Source: Sialis fuliginosa (Eukaryota > Arthropoda > Insecta > Megaloptera > Sialidae). Taken from it: a stretch of DNA of 64,000 bases. Positions 21,478-33,095 of the stretch are shown in pieces. The stretch lies in assembly GCA_961205875.1 (NCBI GenBank), contig OY540809.1:20348267-20412266 (forward strand), in the 5' to 3' direction. The notes beneath the pieces were generated by a model, which was given only the letters and a program-made list of their open reading frames with translations, made no database searches and was not told the DNA's origin. Each line of letters starts with the position of its first letter. Position 1 is the first letter of the stretch. Made by a program: the position numbers and the translations under genes.

Positions 21478-21990
21478 AAAGACCAAATTGGATGCTATAA
21501 AAGTTAAATTATATCTACATTAAGTACTTATAACGATGAAATCATTTATTTCGATAAGGATTAATGTTTTGCAGGTCATAAGTCCACGTAAACAGAACCC
21601 AAACATTTTTAATTTTCTTTGTAACATAAAAGCAGTCATTGTAGCTTAAATATAAAAGTTAGAAATATGGTATCGGGGAGTTTAATTTAAATCTTTTGAG
21701 TCTGCACAGTTCTTTACAACATTATTTTGTTCAATATTTAACTGTTTAGGCAGCGTATTGAAAACGAGCGCGTTGGCGGCAAACTTTTTTTCGACTTGAT
21801 TTACTATTATCGTCACTGCTTATTCCTTATGTTACCTAACGTAACAAAATATATCCTTTAACCTGGCCAGAGAACATATCTATGATTTAAAAAAAAACAC
21901 GTAAATCGAATAAGTCGTTCGCGAGTTATAAGCGCAATCACGGACATACAGACAGACAGAGAGACGCTGAATTTTATATATATTAAGGAT
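21478..21990 (-). mobile_element. Helitron-type repeat H, copy 2 (3' truncated)
   Basis: Reverse orientation: TTCGATAAGGATTAATGTTT, GTTACCTAACGTAAC and GACGCTGAATTTTATATATA, ending ATTAAGGAT so that the reversed start reads ATCCTTAATATATAT. The 3' part beyond CCAAATTGGATG is absent. It gives an empty site for the foldback in H3. Confidence 0.75.
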
Positions 21991-22514
21991 TATATTATGT
22001 AGGTAGCACGGGTAACGTTGATTTACTTAATTCGGCATTCAATTTATTGCTCTCATCAATGAAGTGTATTAAACGATATACATTTATTGTAAAGAAAATT
22101 ATGATACTATCCGGAGAAAAATTTCTTCCATACCACATAAGTAGTATTTTATAAAGGTAATAACAAAATGACATTTATTCCCAAGTTGGTATTAAATCAA
22201 ACAAATGTCAGAAAAATACGTTTAACTCGTTCCTTTATCTATTACTGCAAATACCTATATATTATGTAACTTATAATAATAATAATTCAACTATTTGCTT
22301 CTTTTCAGATGAAAAAGTAAAAAAAAATGGGAGTATCTCTCGACAAAATAATAATTAAAACCATGCTTCATTTTCATTCGACTCAGCCTTTTATCGGTTG
22401 TTTTTCCACTTCAAATAAATTAAAATTCTGCTACTCTTTTTAAATTCATCCATTTATAAACATACAGTCTGAACGGAATCTAACCTTATCTAAAATCCGA
22501 ATATGTATTATACA
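21991..22514. other. AT-rich, no feature seen
   Basis: No coding signal or repeat partner noticed. Confidence 0.5.
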
Positions 22515-22800
22515 TGTAGGTAGAGTCGCATGCAGAAGTAGTCGACCAGTTTTCATTGAAATTAGTAGGTTCCTCCCATTTGATTATTATAATATTTAAA
22601 TCATTTCTCCATGTACCAAACAAAGACTGATATTTCGAAACTCATTTGCTAGATAAATAAGTACTCTACGTTTATAGTACTCATATATATTTATGCGATT
22701 AAATTATTATGTAATCTATTGAAAATTGTATAATATAAGTAAATTTTATGGCTGGTAATAAATATTTCATATTCCGAATTTTAGTATTTATACTAATATG
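22515..22800 (+). repeat. Repeat V, copy 1, inverted partner at 45478
   Basis: GAGTCGCATGCAGAAGTAGT, GACCAGTTTTCAT, ATTTCTCCATGTACCAAAC and ACTCATTTGCTAGATAAAT return in reverse at 45478-45715. Class not recognised. Confidence 0.7.
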
Positions 22801-22848
22801 TAACTACTATATAGTATAAGCTCCACCCTAGAAAAAGATAACCGATAA

Positions 22849-22965
22849 TGGATCTTGACTTCTGGGTGTAAGCCGCGTCGGTTTGGTTGTGTTATCGGCC
22901 AACGTTTCATCACACATTGCAGTGGACATCTTCCAAGCCAAAATCCATATCAAGATCACCGCGGA
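22849..22965 (+). repeat. Repeat L, copy 2
   Basis: GGATCTTGACTTCTGGGTGT, GCCAACGTTTCATCACACA and TTGCAGTGGACATCTTC match L1. The right end is degraded. Confidence 0.6.
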
Positions 22966-23281
22966 AGCCTCAAGACTTATTAACCGATTGTGTTTGTCTT
23001 AATATTTTAGAATCTGTTGTTAGCGATTCTGACTTTTACGGTGGCAGACAACTTCTGAAGCCCATAGTACATACTCATGAGTACCTATATGTATACATGT
23101 ATGATGTATGTGTGTGTAAATCAATGTTGCATGAATATGCATACATCGCCGGCTAGATTGTCTAAATATAGCGCAATACGATGATGATAGCCTACGTTAT
23201 ACAGGATGTGTATTATTCACAAATCGGAAACCAATGTTATGTCTCGTATATCAAAGATCAATTACTTTACAAAATGTACTA
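22966..23281. other. No feature seen
   Basis: Includes a stop-poor patch (22887-23156) with no recognised motif. Nothing else noticed. Confidence 0.45.
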
Positions 23282-24854
23282 CAGTGAAACTTCGATATAA
23301 CGCTCCCGTATATAGTGCTATACCGTGTATTACGCGCTGTTGCCATGGTCCCTCGATTCCGACACGTAAATTAATATACAAATATTCCCGTTTTTAACGC
23401 TCACAGATCACGTTTATAAATAACGCATTAAAGTTTGTTAACAGCTTTTGTGTTGACAACGAAACCTTTTGTCAAAATTTTTCAAATCAACTTTGCAACA
23501 TTTGTTGAAAAGAAGAACATTATTTCTGAAAAAATTGGATCATGAAATATTAGTTGTGTGATAGTTAAAAAATATCCTCCGAGAAGCGCCACAGTAGCTA
23601 AAACTGATATATTATAATAATCTATTGTATTTTAATTATTTTATTCAAAGGCAGGGACATGAACCAGTATTTATTTATGGTTCGGGTTCGGGTTTGGATT
23701 CAACATATTGCAAACTATTTGGGTTCAATAACCATAATTTTTTTAGGGTTCGGGTTCGGGTTCGGGTTTATGTTTGTAATTGAGAGAAAATTAACAAAAA
23801 AATATTAATAGCCATTAAAATATTGCTAGAAAAAAGGGCAAAAAATAAAATTACATTTTAAAGATTATAATTTCTATTTTTCAGATTTTTTTTGCAAATT
23901 GAAATGGAATTAAGTTATAGAATTAAAAAAGAAAGTAAAAAATATATAAACAGTAGTTTACTTGATAAGTCACATCATACCATAAAATTCAAACAGATTT
24001 CCAGTATTAGTACATTTTATAATCATTTTTAAAAATTATTGGAGAAAAATATTAAAATATTAAAAATAATTTATTGAACCTTTTAAAAATGTATGGTTGC
24101 CGGTTATACATAAAAAGGCTCGGGTTCAGATTCAGGTTCGTTGACTTTGGGATATAGCGATTTGGTTCGGGTTCAGGTTAATGAAAAAAACGGTTTTTTT
24201 TCGGGCTTACGGTTCGGGTTCGAGTTCAGGTTCAAGTCCCTGTTCAAAGGTATGACTTTTTTTGCAAATTACATTGATTGAATGTTTATCTTGAGTTCTG
24301 TTTCATTACGTTACATCTTTTATCAAGATAAAATTTGGTATGTTTGTATTAAATAATGTGGAGCAAAATTATTTATATCAGACATACATCAAGTGATATT
24401 TTTGTTAGTTTAAATTGAATATTTTTAATTCTGAAAAATTATAACTGTAAGATTAACGTATTATGATAAATGTAAGTATTATTTATTATTTGTAGAATAG
24501 TTTTTTCAGTTTTTGTATTTTTTTTTTTTTTTAATTTTAATTTTGTCTAGCGAACTGTTCGTTCATTTAGACAGCTGTTTTTGTATTTATTATATTTATT
24601 CTTTTGTGACGGATCAATGTAAAAAAAATATTATTATTATGTTATGTCATTTATTTATTATGTTTTCAAATTATTGTACTTTGACAAAGTTGACAACCTT
24701 ATTAATTAATACATTTTAAAAAGTTGAAGGGGTGTGCATTTTATGGCCAATAAGCCATGCTATTTTCTAATTTATTCCCCGCCTATTGTGCTATTCAGTT
24801 TATAACGCGTTTTTGATCCGATCCGCTCATAAGCATTATAACGATGTTTCACTG
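23282..24854 (+). mobile_element. TIR element M, 1573 bp, pogo/Tigger-like ends
   Basis: Left end CAGTGAAACTTCGATATAAC and right end TTATAACGATGTTTCACTG are inverted repeats flanked by TA (23280-23281, 24855-24856). CAGTG...AA-CTTCG termini resemble pogo/Tigger elements. No transposase frame survives. hAT element N is nested inside. Confidence 0.7.
23652..24242 (+). mobile_element. hAT-type element N, 591 bp, TTCGGG-rich ends
   Basis: Termini CAGGGACATGAACC and GGTTCAAGTCCCTG are inverted repeats. The 8-bp duplication TTCAAAGG is exact on both sides (23644-23651, 24243-24250). Both ends are filled with degenerate GGTTCGGGTTCGGG arrays. Non-coding. Confidence 0.85.
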
Positions 24855-24856
24855 TA

Positions 24857-25304
24857 ATATGATAATTAGTTGACGTACAATTTACATTTTCATCAATGAA
24901 AATAAATGAATAATAAATATGTATTGGCTGGAAATTATATGAATTTAAAAAAAAATTTGGATTTCTCATATTTCAAAACGTATCAAAACATAATTTTTAA
25001 CTAGAAATTAGAAAAATATATAGAAAAATAATCTATTTTGAGATTATGTGGTTTTCAGATGTAAACTATCTTTGAGATAAAAATAATTAAATATTTTTCA
25101 AATGCTTGTTTTAGCCAGGGTCATTAAAAAAACTGAATAAATGAAGTAATAATTTCAAATTAAATATAAATATAATTAATTAAATTTAAACATAATTAAA
25201 TCTTACCAATAGACAAAAACGAAAAAAAATCCTCTGTAAAAATAATTCCATGAGAAAAACCCAAATGAAAATTATCTTTATCTTTATGTTTAATAAAAAT
25301 GTAA
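24857..25304. other. AT-rich, no feature seen
   Basis: No coding signal or repeat partner noticed. Confidence 0.5.
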
Positions 25305-25559
25305 ATGGAAAACCGTTGTGAAAACAATTTTAATCACACTGGGTTAGTGGAAAAGCGCGACCCAACATCACTGGGAAAAATTTGTTTCAATTCTTCTGCT
25401 CCAACTTATATTTTCAATTACACTGACTCCATGTACCACAGACTCATCACAATTATGACGTCATCATTACAGAAAGGGGGGGGGGGTACATGGAAAAACC
25501 AGTGGCAGCTAATGAGAAAAATTATAAAGATATATTTTAGTTTTAATGTGCATAAATAA
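25305..25559 (+). other. Open frame of 84 codons, unassigned
   Basis: Starts at a real ATG with balanced base composition over 25320-25490 and includes a poly-G run read as glycines. No recognised motif and no splice or promoter context. Probably part of an unrecognised repeat; listed because it is more coding-like than its surroundings. Confidence 0.2.
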
Positions 25560-25687
25560 CTAATGTAATACTTTTTTCCATTTCCAAAATTTTTTTTAAG
25601 TATTTACATAATTAAAATTACTTATTTAATTATAAAAAAATATGTCTAATGAACATTAGTTTTGATATATGTGTAGTCAGTTATAAT

Positions 25688-26832
25688 CCTTAATACACAT
25701 AAAGCTCAACGTCTGTCTGTCTGTCCGTCCGTTAGTACGCTTCTAACTCGAGAACCACCTATCCGATTTCCATGCTTTGTTTTTTTTTAAATTTATATGT
25801 TCTCTGACCACGTTATAGTATATATTTTGTTACGTTAGGTAACATAAGGAATAAGTAGTGACGAGCCAGTGCGCTCTTTTACAATACGCTGCCTAAACCG
25901 TTAAATATTAAACAAAATAATGTAGTTAAGAATTTTGTAAAGTAAAAAGATATAATATAAAGTCTATATATGTATATATAACTTTTATATTTAAGTCATA
26001 ATGACTGATTTTATGTAATGTGGACTTATAACCTGCAAAACATTAATCCTTATTGAAATAAATGATTCCATCGTTATTAGTACTTAATGGTCACGTTCAC
26101 GACTGACCAAAAAGAGTGAACAACGAGCTTTGATTGGTTGATTCGTGGAATTTCTGGTGGAATGTACCAGAAATTTAAAGAATGTCATTTTTTAAGCGTG
26201 TAAGGAAGTGAGAAAGAAGTAACCATAAAGAGAATGAAACTGGTAGAAACGCTCAACATGAAGTGAACATAAAAGTTCTTTGGTTAGCCTGGTCACTAGT
26301 TTGTATCTCTTTCTAGTTACTTCTTTCTCACTTCCTTACATACTTAAAAAATGACATTCTTTAAATTTCTGGTACATTCCACCAGAAAATCCATGAATCA
26401 ACCAATCAAAGCTCGTTGTTCCGTTTTTTGGTCAGACGTGAACGTTCCCAATGTAGATATAATTTACCATTTACAACATCCAATTTGGTCGTATAAATTA
26501 GGAAATATCTTGAAATTTTATATACGGTAACATATTAAATAACGCATGAACTAAGGATGAATTACTGCGTCATATAAGGGGGGGCAGGATACAACGATTC
26601 GCGTGTTCTCGGCCGGTATTCGGACTCCCTCGGCTCAGCTGTTGTTAATAATTAACATTTAAATTTAAACAGAAAACAAATTATTTGTACGTTTTGTTCT
26701 GATTCATTTTTGTTAGATTATTTAGGTGTTGATTAGTTATTATTACAGCAATAACTAATCGTGTTTTTACTTAATTCAATTATATTTTTCAAAAATCCTA
26801 AACAATAATTCCGTAGTCCATGCACAGCTAGT
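25688..26832 (+). mobile_element. Helitron-type repeat H, copy 3, with foldback insert
   Basis: Starts TCCTTAATACACATAAAGCT after an A and ends CATGCACAGCTAGT, directly followed by a G copy. Interior GTTACGTTAGGTAACATAAG and TTCTCGGCCGGTATTCGG match H4. A 360-bp foldback interrupts it at 26090. Confidence 0.8.
26090..26449 (+). mobile_element. Foldback MITE inside H, 360 bp
   Basis: Arms of about 130 bp: GTCACGTTCACGACTGACC, GAGCTTTGATTGGTTGATTC and TCTGGTGGAATGTACCAGAA on the left return reversed on the right, ending GGTCAGACGTGAACGTTCCC. The empty site in H4 (ACTTAATGTAGATA) shows a 3-4 bp duplication (AAT or AATG). Harbinger-like by duplication size only. Confidence 0.75.
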
Positions 26833-27147
26833 ATATTATAAATGCAAAAGTATCTCTGTCTGTCTGTTTGTTTGTAACCTTTACACGCCTTAACCCCTGA
26901 ACAGATCTTCATAAAATTTGGCAGGAAAATAGCTTGCATCTTGACTAATCATTGGCTACTTTGTATCCCGAAAACTTTATTACAATGAAAATAGGTGTTT
27001 GATTTCTGTACTCGTGAAGAGATTTATTTTTTTGACGTAAACATCTAACGAGAAAATTCGAAATTTATAGACTATAATACAAACAGAAATCTGTATTATT
27101 TACTTAACCTAAATTCCACGCGAACGAATTCGCGGGTAACAGCTAAT
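26833..27147 (+). mobile_element. Helitron-type repeat G, copy 4 (long form)
   Basis: TATTATAAATGCAAAAGTAT to TCGCGGGTAACAGCTAAT, with the long-form middle (CAGAAATCTGTATTATTTAC). It abuts the 3' end of H3, as G1 abuts H1. Confidence 0.8.
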
Positions 27148-27805
27148 ACGTAATAAATATTACATATGAGATAATGTATTAAAATAAGAAAGTTCAATTA
27201 AATATGTTATTCACTTATTTTTTACGTATCTCTTGTATTCCATATAGTAGACGCTTATGGATTTGTGTAAATATATCAAGGGGTAGAAGAATCACAGACC
27301 TGAGGCAACATTCAAAAGTTGTTTTTGTTACATCCGAAAAATGGTTTTCCTCCTTTTATTTAAATTAAACATTTTTCGTTTATGTAATGATAAAACTCGA
27401 CACAACTTTATTACAAGGAAAAAAATTGTTTACTTTAAATTTTTTTTGTAACACAACATAATATAATGATGTATCAAAGTTAACGAAATTTCCCTTGTTA
27501 ATACAGACATTATTAAACTGTTTTTAACATTTATTGTTTCATATATTTTTATTTTTCTATTAATATTTTCCATGAACATACGTAGGATCTGTTAAAAAAA
27601 GGAGATTGTCTAGCTGACAAAAAACACATAGAAGAAAAAGAAGAATCAATATTTTCGGCGTAATATTCGGGCGTTATGAAAAATATGCAATATTTAGAAA
27701 TCATGTATTTCAAGTAGGTATTTTAATATTCATGAAAATTGATTTATATTTTCATTTAATAGCTGAAAAAAATATAAATACATTTTTTTTCTATTAACTT
27801 GAAAT
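27148..27805. other. AT-rich, no feature seen
   Basis: No coding signal or repeat partner noticed. Confidence 0.5.
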
Positions 27806-28110
27806 TACCTGCGACTTTGTTCGCGTGGAATTTAGGAAGTGAAAACAACACCGTATGAAGTTAGGTTAGATAAATAATACAGATAGATAATAAAGATTTA
27901 TCTATGATAGTCGATAAAACAGGGTTTTAGTTCCGAATTTGCACGCTAGATGTCTTATATATAACCTTCGCGCGTATAAATTTCACACAATCATTTTTTT
28001 ATCTAATACATTTTTTGGTATACAAAGTAGCCTATGTCCTTTCTCAGAATGCAAGCTATTTCCCTTCAAAATTCGAAAAAAATCAAATAGACAGACAGAT
28101 AGACAAATAC
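27806..28110 (-). mobile_element. Helitron-type repeat G, copy 5 (long form)
   Basis: Reverse orientation: GCGACTTTGTTCGCGTGGAA, TTGCACGCTAGATGTCTTA, AAAGTAGCCTATGTCCTTTC, then AGACAGACAGATAGAC. The 5' head is degraded. Confidence 0.75.
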
Positions 28111-28926
28111 ATTGCATTGTGGTTAAGCAATTAGATTTTATTAGATAGTTATAAAAATTTATGAGAAATAAAAAATGTTATTGCAGTATTGTTAGACTTT
28201 AAAAATTAATAAGAAAAAACGATATGCATGCTTTTACAAATAGGTACGTAAATATTGTAAAAAATATAATAAAAAATATAAACTCTATATATATAAAATA
28301 GAGATACATTGTATTATTCAAAAATGTTTTCATTTTTGTTCCTTCAGTTTTGAAATAAACTAGGCAAATGTTAAACAGCGAACAACACATAAAAATCTGC
28401 ATAGATATTTTACGACTAAACTAAAACGAAAAAAGTATCTGTACAGTTTTTCCGTTGACCTATATTTTCCATATTTTTCTCTCGGCCAAGCCGACAGATT
28501 TTACAAAATAGATGCTGTGCATGTACTACTTGAAAAATGTTTAGTTATGTTATATTTCATTCATAAAACATACATTTTGATAAACCTACTATATATTATG
28601 ACTTAAAATAAGTAAATTCAATTAATTTTTTAATTATAATAATAATAGATTTTTAATTATATACTCGTAGATTTGATTAAAAGACAAATTTTGAAAATAA
28701 TATATATTAACGTTACGTTAATTTTTATGAAGCCATTTAAAAAAAAACAAGCCGTGGGTTTGACCCGTGAGGTTCACACAACCAACTTCCCAACATAGTA
28801 TGACTATAAATACTTGAATACTATTATTTCTTGTTTCCATATTGTTTATGTGAATATTTTTTTAATATGTATATGGAAAATTTTAATGGAATTTGTCAAA
28901 AATAAAACTCACCTTTGTTTTATGAA
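28111..28926. other. AT-rich, no feature seen
   Basis: No coding signal. GTGGGTTTGACCCGTGAGG (28755-28773) has no interpretation. Confidence 0.5.
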
Positions 28927-29112
28927 AATTAGTTTTTTAATATCTTAATGTCAATAATATAATAATGTACTTTTAGAATAACTAATCTGACAATTTAAAT
29001 TTAATTGCATTTCTGTCCAAGGTAACATGAATTCGTAGACGTATGTATTAGTGTTTCAAATTCAAATTTTGAGGATGGTTTTCATCTCTTCAATGGCTGT
29101 TTAGACACATAT
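28927..29112 (+). repeat. Dispersed repeat pair, copy 2
   Basis: Matches 2406-2600 (CTAATCTGACAATTTAAATT, CCAAGGTAACATGAATT, AATGGCTGTTTAG). Confidence 0.65.
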
Positions 29113-29164
29113 AACAAAAAAAAAATACTGAAATAAATGTTTTATTATTTGTATTGTAGAATAT

Positions 29165-29520
29165 TTATGCTAATAAGTTTCAAGTAAATCCGACAAAAAA
29201 ATTAATTTTACCCATACAAACTTTTACATCTCTTTTTACCTCCATAGGGGTTAAATTTACAAAAATACATTCTTTCAGATCATATTCACGTCAAGATGCT
29301 TCAATTGGCATCCCAACGAAGTCAATAGCATATTTTATTTACGAGATTTCGTGCACATAAAAAATGACACTCACGTACGTACACAGTAATACACCCACAC
29401 ATACATACATTTATGAGAATAGTGTAAATATATTATAGTGACCTTGAAACATAAAAATATGTTAAAATTTTTGATTTTGACTTTCGGACCGATTCCTATT
29501 GGGAAGTTAAAAATTGGAAA
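29165..29520 (+). repeat. Probable retroelement tail, unassigned
   Basis: The style TTACCCATACAAACTTTTAC, TCCATAGGGGTTAAATT and ATGCTTCAATTGGCATCCC resembles 3' regions of insect LINEs as remembered, but there is no second copy in the window and no open frame. Confidence 0.3.
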
Positions 29521-29537
29521 TAAATATATTTTCAAAA

Positions 29538-29722
29538 TCCATACAACGGAAGTAACTCTGTCTGTTATCTTTTCATGGCTCTACCGTTGAACCGATCTTG
29601 GTGAAATTTGGCAAGGAGATATCTTCCATCCTGAGGAAGAACATAAGCTATGTTGTATCACGAAAAATTGATCCAAAAAAATATACAAATTCCACGCGGA
29701 CGAAGTCGCGGGTAACAGCTAA
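29538..29722 (+). mobile_element. Helitron-type repeat G, copy 6 (short form)
   Basis: TCCATACAACGGAAGTAACT to GTCGCGGGTAACAGCTAAT, with TCC after an A at the 5' end. Confidence 0.85.
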
Positions 29723-30104
29723 TATCAAATAATTTACAATTAGATAAAGTAGACATATAGTTCTTAATAGTTTATCATGAAATAATACTAAAAAAATTCT
29801 CGATGTGTTTATTTGACGTTAATAAATACATTCCATTATATATATAATTATGTCGACAAAACAAAAAACGAAATATTTATTGTAGGTCACATTGAAACGA
29901 ATAGTCGGTGAAATGTAATGAAAAATCAATACGACATATTTTCGTCAGTTTTTGTGTTAATTATCACACGGAGTTGATTTATTGTATATATGTACATATG
30001 TATGTTATACATATTATATGTACTGTACCTATAGCTGTAACGAATAACAGACAAAATAGTATGCGTAAAGGTTATAAGGGAACTTATTTCAACATTTAGC
30101 TATA
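29723..30104. other. AT-rich, no feature seen
   Basis: No coding signal or repeat partner noticed. Confidence 0.5.
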
Positions 30105-30112
30105 CACATAGG

Positions 30113-30425
30113 CAGTGGCGTAGCAAGGGGGGGGGGGGGCAAGGGGGGTTATCATGCCCCGGGCGCTACTTATAGAGGGGCGCCAAAAGGCTCTGAAACG
30201 TTTTGAACCGTATAGCATAAACATAATTTCAGAATATGCAACTGAAGACCTTTTTTTTTTCTTTTTTAGTCGTGAAAATGTAGAATGTATTTAATAAACA
30301 AGATTTGAGAAATTAAATACTTAATACCTTTTTTTTTTTTTTTTTTTTTTTTTAGTCACGTCAATTTCAGAGGGCGCCAAAAAGATATCGTGCCCCGGGC
30401 GCCAATTATGCTTACTACGCCACTG
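30113..30425 (+). mobile_element. hAT-type MITE, 313 bp
   Basis: Termini CAGTGGCGTAGCAAGG and GCTTACTACGCCACTG are inverted. Flanks CACATAGG and CACATAGA form an 8-bp duplication with one mismatch. Just inside, TGCCCCGGGCGC occurs at both ends in the same sense. A 14-base G-run and a T-run of more than 20 (near 30331) lie inside. Confidence 0.8.
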
Positions 30426-30594
30426 CACATAGATATATTGTATATATACTATAATGTACATAGTATTATATATGTATAAACAAAATATACATATGTTCTA
30501 TTATATACATTATATATACTATACAACCAAGGCGTCGTCATATATACATATATACATATACATACAGATAAATAATATCTGTCTATACATATAG
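30426..30594. repeat. TA/TACA-rich low-complexity tract
   Basis: Degenerate ATATAC/TATGTA text over about 170 bp, likely decayed microsatellite. Confidence 0.6.
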
Positions 30595-30885
30595 TAGTAT
30601 AAAACAAAGTCCCTCGCGGCGTTTGTCTGTTTGTCTGTTCACGATTTTCTCAATAACTACTGAACGGATTTTATTCTAGTTTTCACTAATGGATAGAGTG
30701 TTTCACGAGGAAAGTTTAGGTGTATTGTGGATATTTTGTGTTTTAAAAAAGTTGGAAAAAAACAATCGTCGGAGAGTTGTTTTAACGTTTGCTGCATAAA
30801 TAGATAGCGATAAGTAACAATGTTTAAAAGGTTTATTACAGATTAAATTTATATCTCTGGGCAGCACTGGGTCCAATGCGCTAAT
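30595..30885 (+). mobile_element. Helitron-type repeat F, copy 3 (near full)
   Basis: TAGTATAAAACAAAGTCCCT, TTTGTCTGTTTGTCTGTTC, ACTGAACGGATTTTATTC, GATAGAGTGTTTCACGAGG, tail GGGTCCAATGCGCTAAT. Upstream TCTATACATATAG may be the true TC start. Confidence 0.85.
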
Positions 30886-31555
30886 TATATTATGAAATAT
30901 AATTTAAAAATATTTTATGTGTCTTAAAATCATAAAAAATAAATATTCTGTGAACTAAAACTTTTAAATTAAAAAGGAAATATATAAAAAATACCCATTA
31001 TAATAAAAGGATATGTGATTTCTCACAATGATATTTAAAATTTTAGCTGCTATAAGTATTAGATAGGTTTTTTGGTCAAAATATTTATAAATATTATTTT
31101 AAATATTTGCTTTGATGAAGGGCCGCCACTGAAAAGGATATATATTACCCACTCACATAGTGATATACACACACACACACAATAACAATGTTTCCTGAAA
31201 CATGCGTATAAAGTAAAATTAGTTTGTTTGCAAGTCTATTCTGTAATGTTTTAGATATGCATTAAAATGTTAATTTGTAACCATGTTTATAATATCATAT
31301 ATACTGTATTATATAAAGTTACACAGTTGCGTGGAAAATTTGAAATTATATAATATACATATGTATATACGTTATGTAATACTTCCCGCATACCAATGAA
31401 CTTGTATACGCTAATATGTGATATTTTTAACTACATACCATTAGAAAATATCATTTTTCAGCAAACGATGATTTTTTAATAAATCGATTATATATTATAC
31501 TAAAATATATAATTTTAAATAAAAACGTTATTTCTGAATTTAAAACTAAATAATA
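30886..31555. other. AT-rich, no feature seen
   Basis: A short CA run (about 31167-31181) only. Confidence 0.5.
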
Positions 31556-32402
31556 ATACATGATAGGGTTCCGAAGTCATTCTCACTAACATTCTCTTTC
31601 AAAATTAACTATATTTCTACAATATAAAGTAGTAAAAAATGTCTAGTGTTCGTTATAATTTTTACTTTCTTATACCTTGTATATGAAATATACAATAGTA
31701 TAGTGAAGTCAATTTTTTTCGAAATTCGGATTTTGATGGAATTATCCATTTCGACCTTCCCTTAATCCATTGAATATTTTCGCCATGATGTCTGTGTGTT
31801 CGTCTGTCTGTCTGTCTATAATCGCTGTAACACAAATACGACAAATCGTAGAAGGATTTTATATTTAAGATTAATTTTTGTCTGGGAAGAACTATTTTTG
31901 AAAACAATCTTTCAACCGGATACAGATGTTTACCTACGTCGATTTTTGAATTTTTCGAATTACTCTGAAACAGTGCGAAATAGAGAAAAATGGTCAAGTT
32001 AAAAATTGTAGGTAATATCAATATCTATAATTTATGTTCTATTCATTTTTTCGAAAAAACGAATTAAAAAAATTATAATTCGAATGGTTCATAACAGAGA
32101 ATTCAAATGGTTCAGAGAAGAAATATCTGCCATGAGTGTCATGGAACTTTCTTATACGTATTATGGAGATTGGTGAGTGTTTTGCCAAGGGTGAGTAGGC
32201 GAAAAATTTTTTGAGTACACTCTATGGGAGTGGGGGGGGGGGGTCAAAAATCTCATCAATTATGTTTTTGGATCCTCAATTTACGTCCGTGTACCAAATT
32301 TCATCTTAAAAGGCATATAAATGAGAGAATGGGAAGGTTGTGATATACAGACAGACAGACAACACGACAGTACCAAAACGGGTTCCTAGTTTTTTACAAA
32401 AC
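31556..32402 (+). repeat. Repeat E, copy 2, interrupted by P
   Basis: ATAGGGTTCCGAAGTCATTC at the left, ATCTGCCATGAGTGTCATGG, CAATTTACGTCCGTGTACC and CAGACAGACAGACAACACG at the right. Repeat P occupies the middle. A long G-run lies at about 32228. Confidence 0.6.
31660..31990 (+). repeat. Repeat P, copy 2
   Basis: ACTTTCTTATACC, AATTCGGATTTTGATGGAAT, TCGACCTTCCC, CGCCATGATGTCTGTG and GTCTGTCTGTCTGTC; the same text appears reversed at 45300-45460. The minus strand is open for 119 codons (31662-32021) but the other copy is broken in that frame, so it is not a gene. Confidence 0.6.
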
Positions 32403-32764
32403 CCTTAAAATGATATTTTTACATTTGCAGTTTTGTATCAATTAACGAAATTATTGATAACGATGATGACTTTAAAACAATATTTTTAAAGGCCAATTAA
32501 AAATTGATAAATTGGTATCTACACTCATTAAATAAAAAATATTTCAGGCAAAAAAAGATTATGAAGCTTAAATAAAACATAAAGAAAATTTTGTATACCA
32601 ATATTTTGAAATTTTCTCTCGAGGAATCAATTAAATTAAAATAATTGAAAAACAGAGTTATATTATTTTTAATATATTTTTTGACATCATTCTAACTATT
32701 TTGATTGAAAACTCAGAGATTTTTGAGGATTGTACATTTTTGTATCCCAGAAATTATAGTTAAA
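32403..32764. other. AT-rich, no feature seen
   Basis: No coding signal or repeat partner noticed. Confidence 0.5.
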
Positions 32765-33009
32765 CAAGCGCATTGGATCCGTGTTACCCGGTGTTATGAA
32801 TTTAATCTGTAATAAACCCACTAAATAGATACCTCTCCGACGATTGTTTTTTTTTCAACTTCATAAAATTTACACAAAATATTCACAAATTATCTTCGTG
32901 GAACGCTTTATCCATTAGTAAAAACCGGAATAAAATTCGTTCAGTAATTACAGAGAAAACCGTGCACAGACAGACAGATAGACGCGGCGAAGAACTTTGT
33001 TTTATACTA
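32765..33009 (-). mobile_element. Helitron-type repeat F, copy 4
   Basis: Reverse orientation: CAAGCGCATTGGATCCGTGT to GAACTTTGTTTTATACTAC, with CAGACAGACAGATAGACGCG. Nearly complete. Confidence 0.85.
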
Positions 33010-33095
33010 CGTATATTGTATAAATATTGTTACATTTATTTAGTGAAAATAATTTTGGTTAGTTACTAAAGGTAAATTTAACAATATGAACATTA

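Noticed and set aside
24220..24242. tRNA B-box-like GGTTCAAGTCCC
   Set aside because: No A box, acceptor stem or cloverleaf could be formed around it; it is the end of element N.
23640..24250. Telomere-like TTCGGG tract
   Set aside because: The arrays are bounded by hAT ends and an exact 8-bp duplication, so they belong to element N, not to an interstitial telomere (insect telomeres are usually TTAGG).
31662..32021. 119-codon open frame on the minus strand
   Set aside because: It lies within repeat P, and the second P copy (45300-45460) is broken in this frame; it also reads through a CTGTCTGTCTG-type simple tract.
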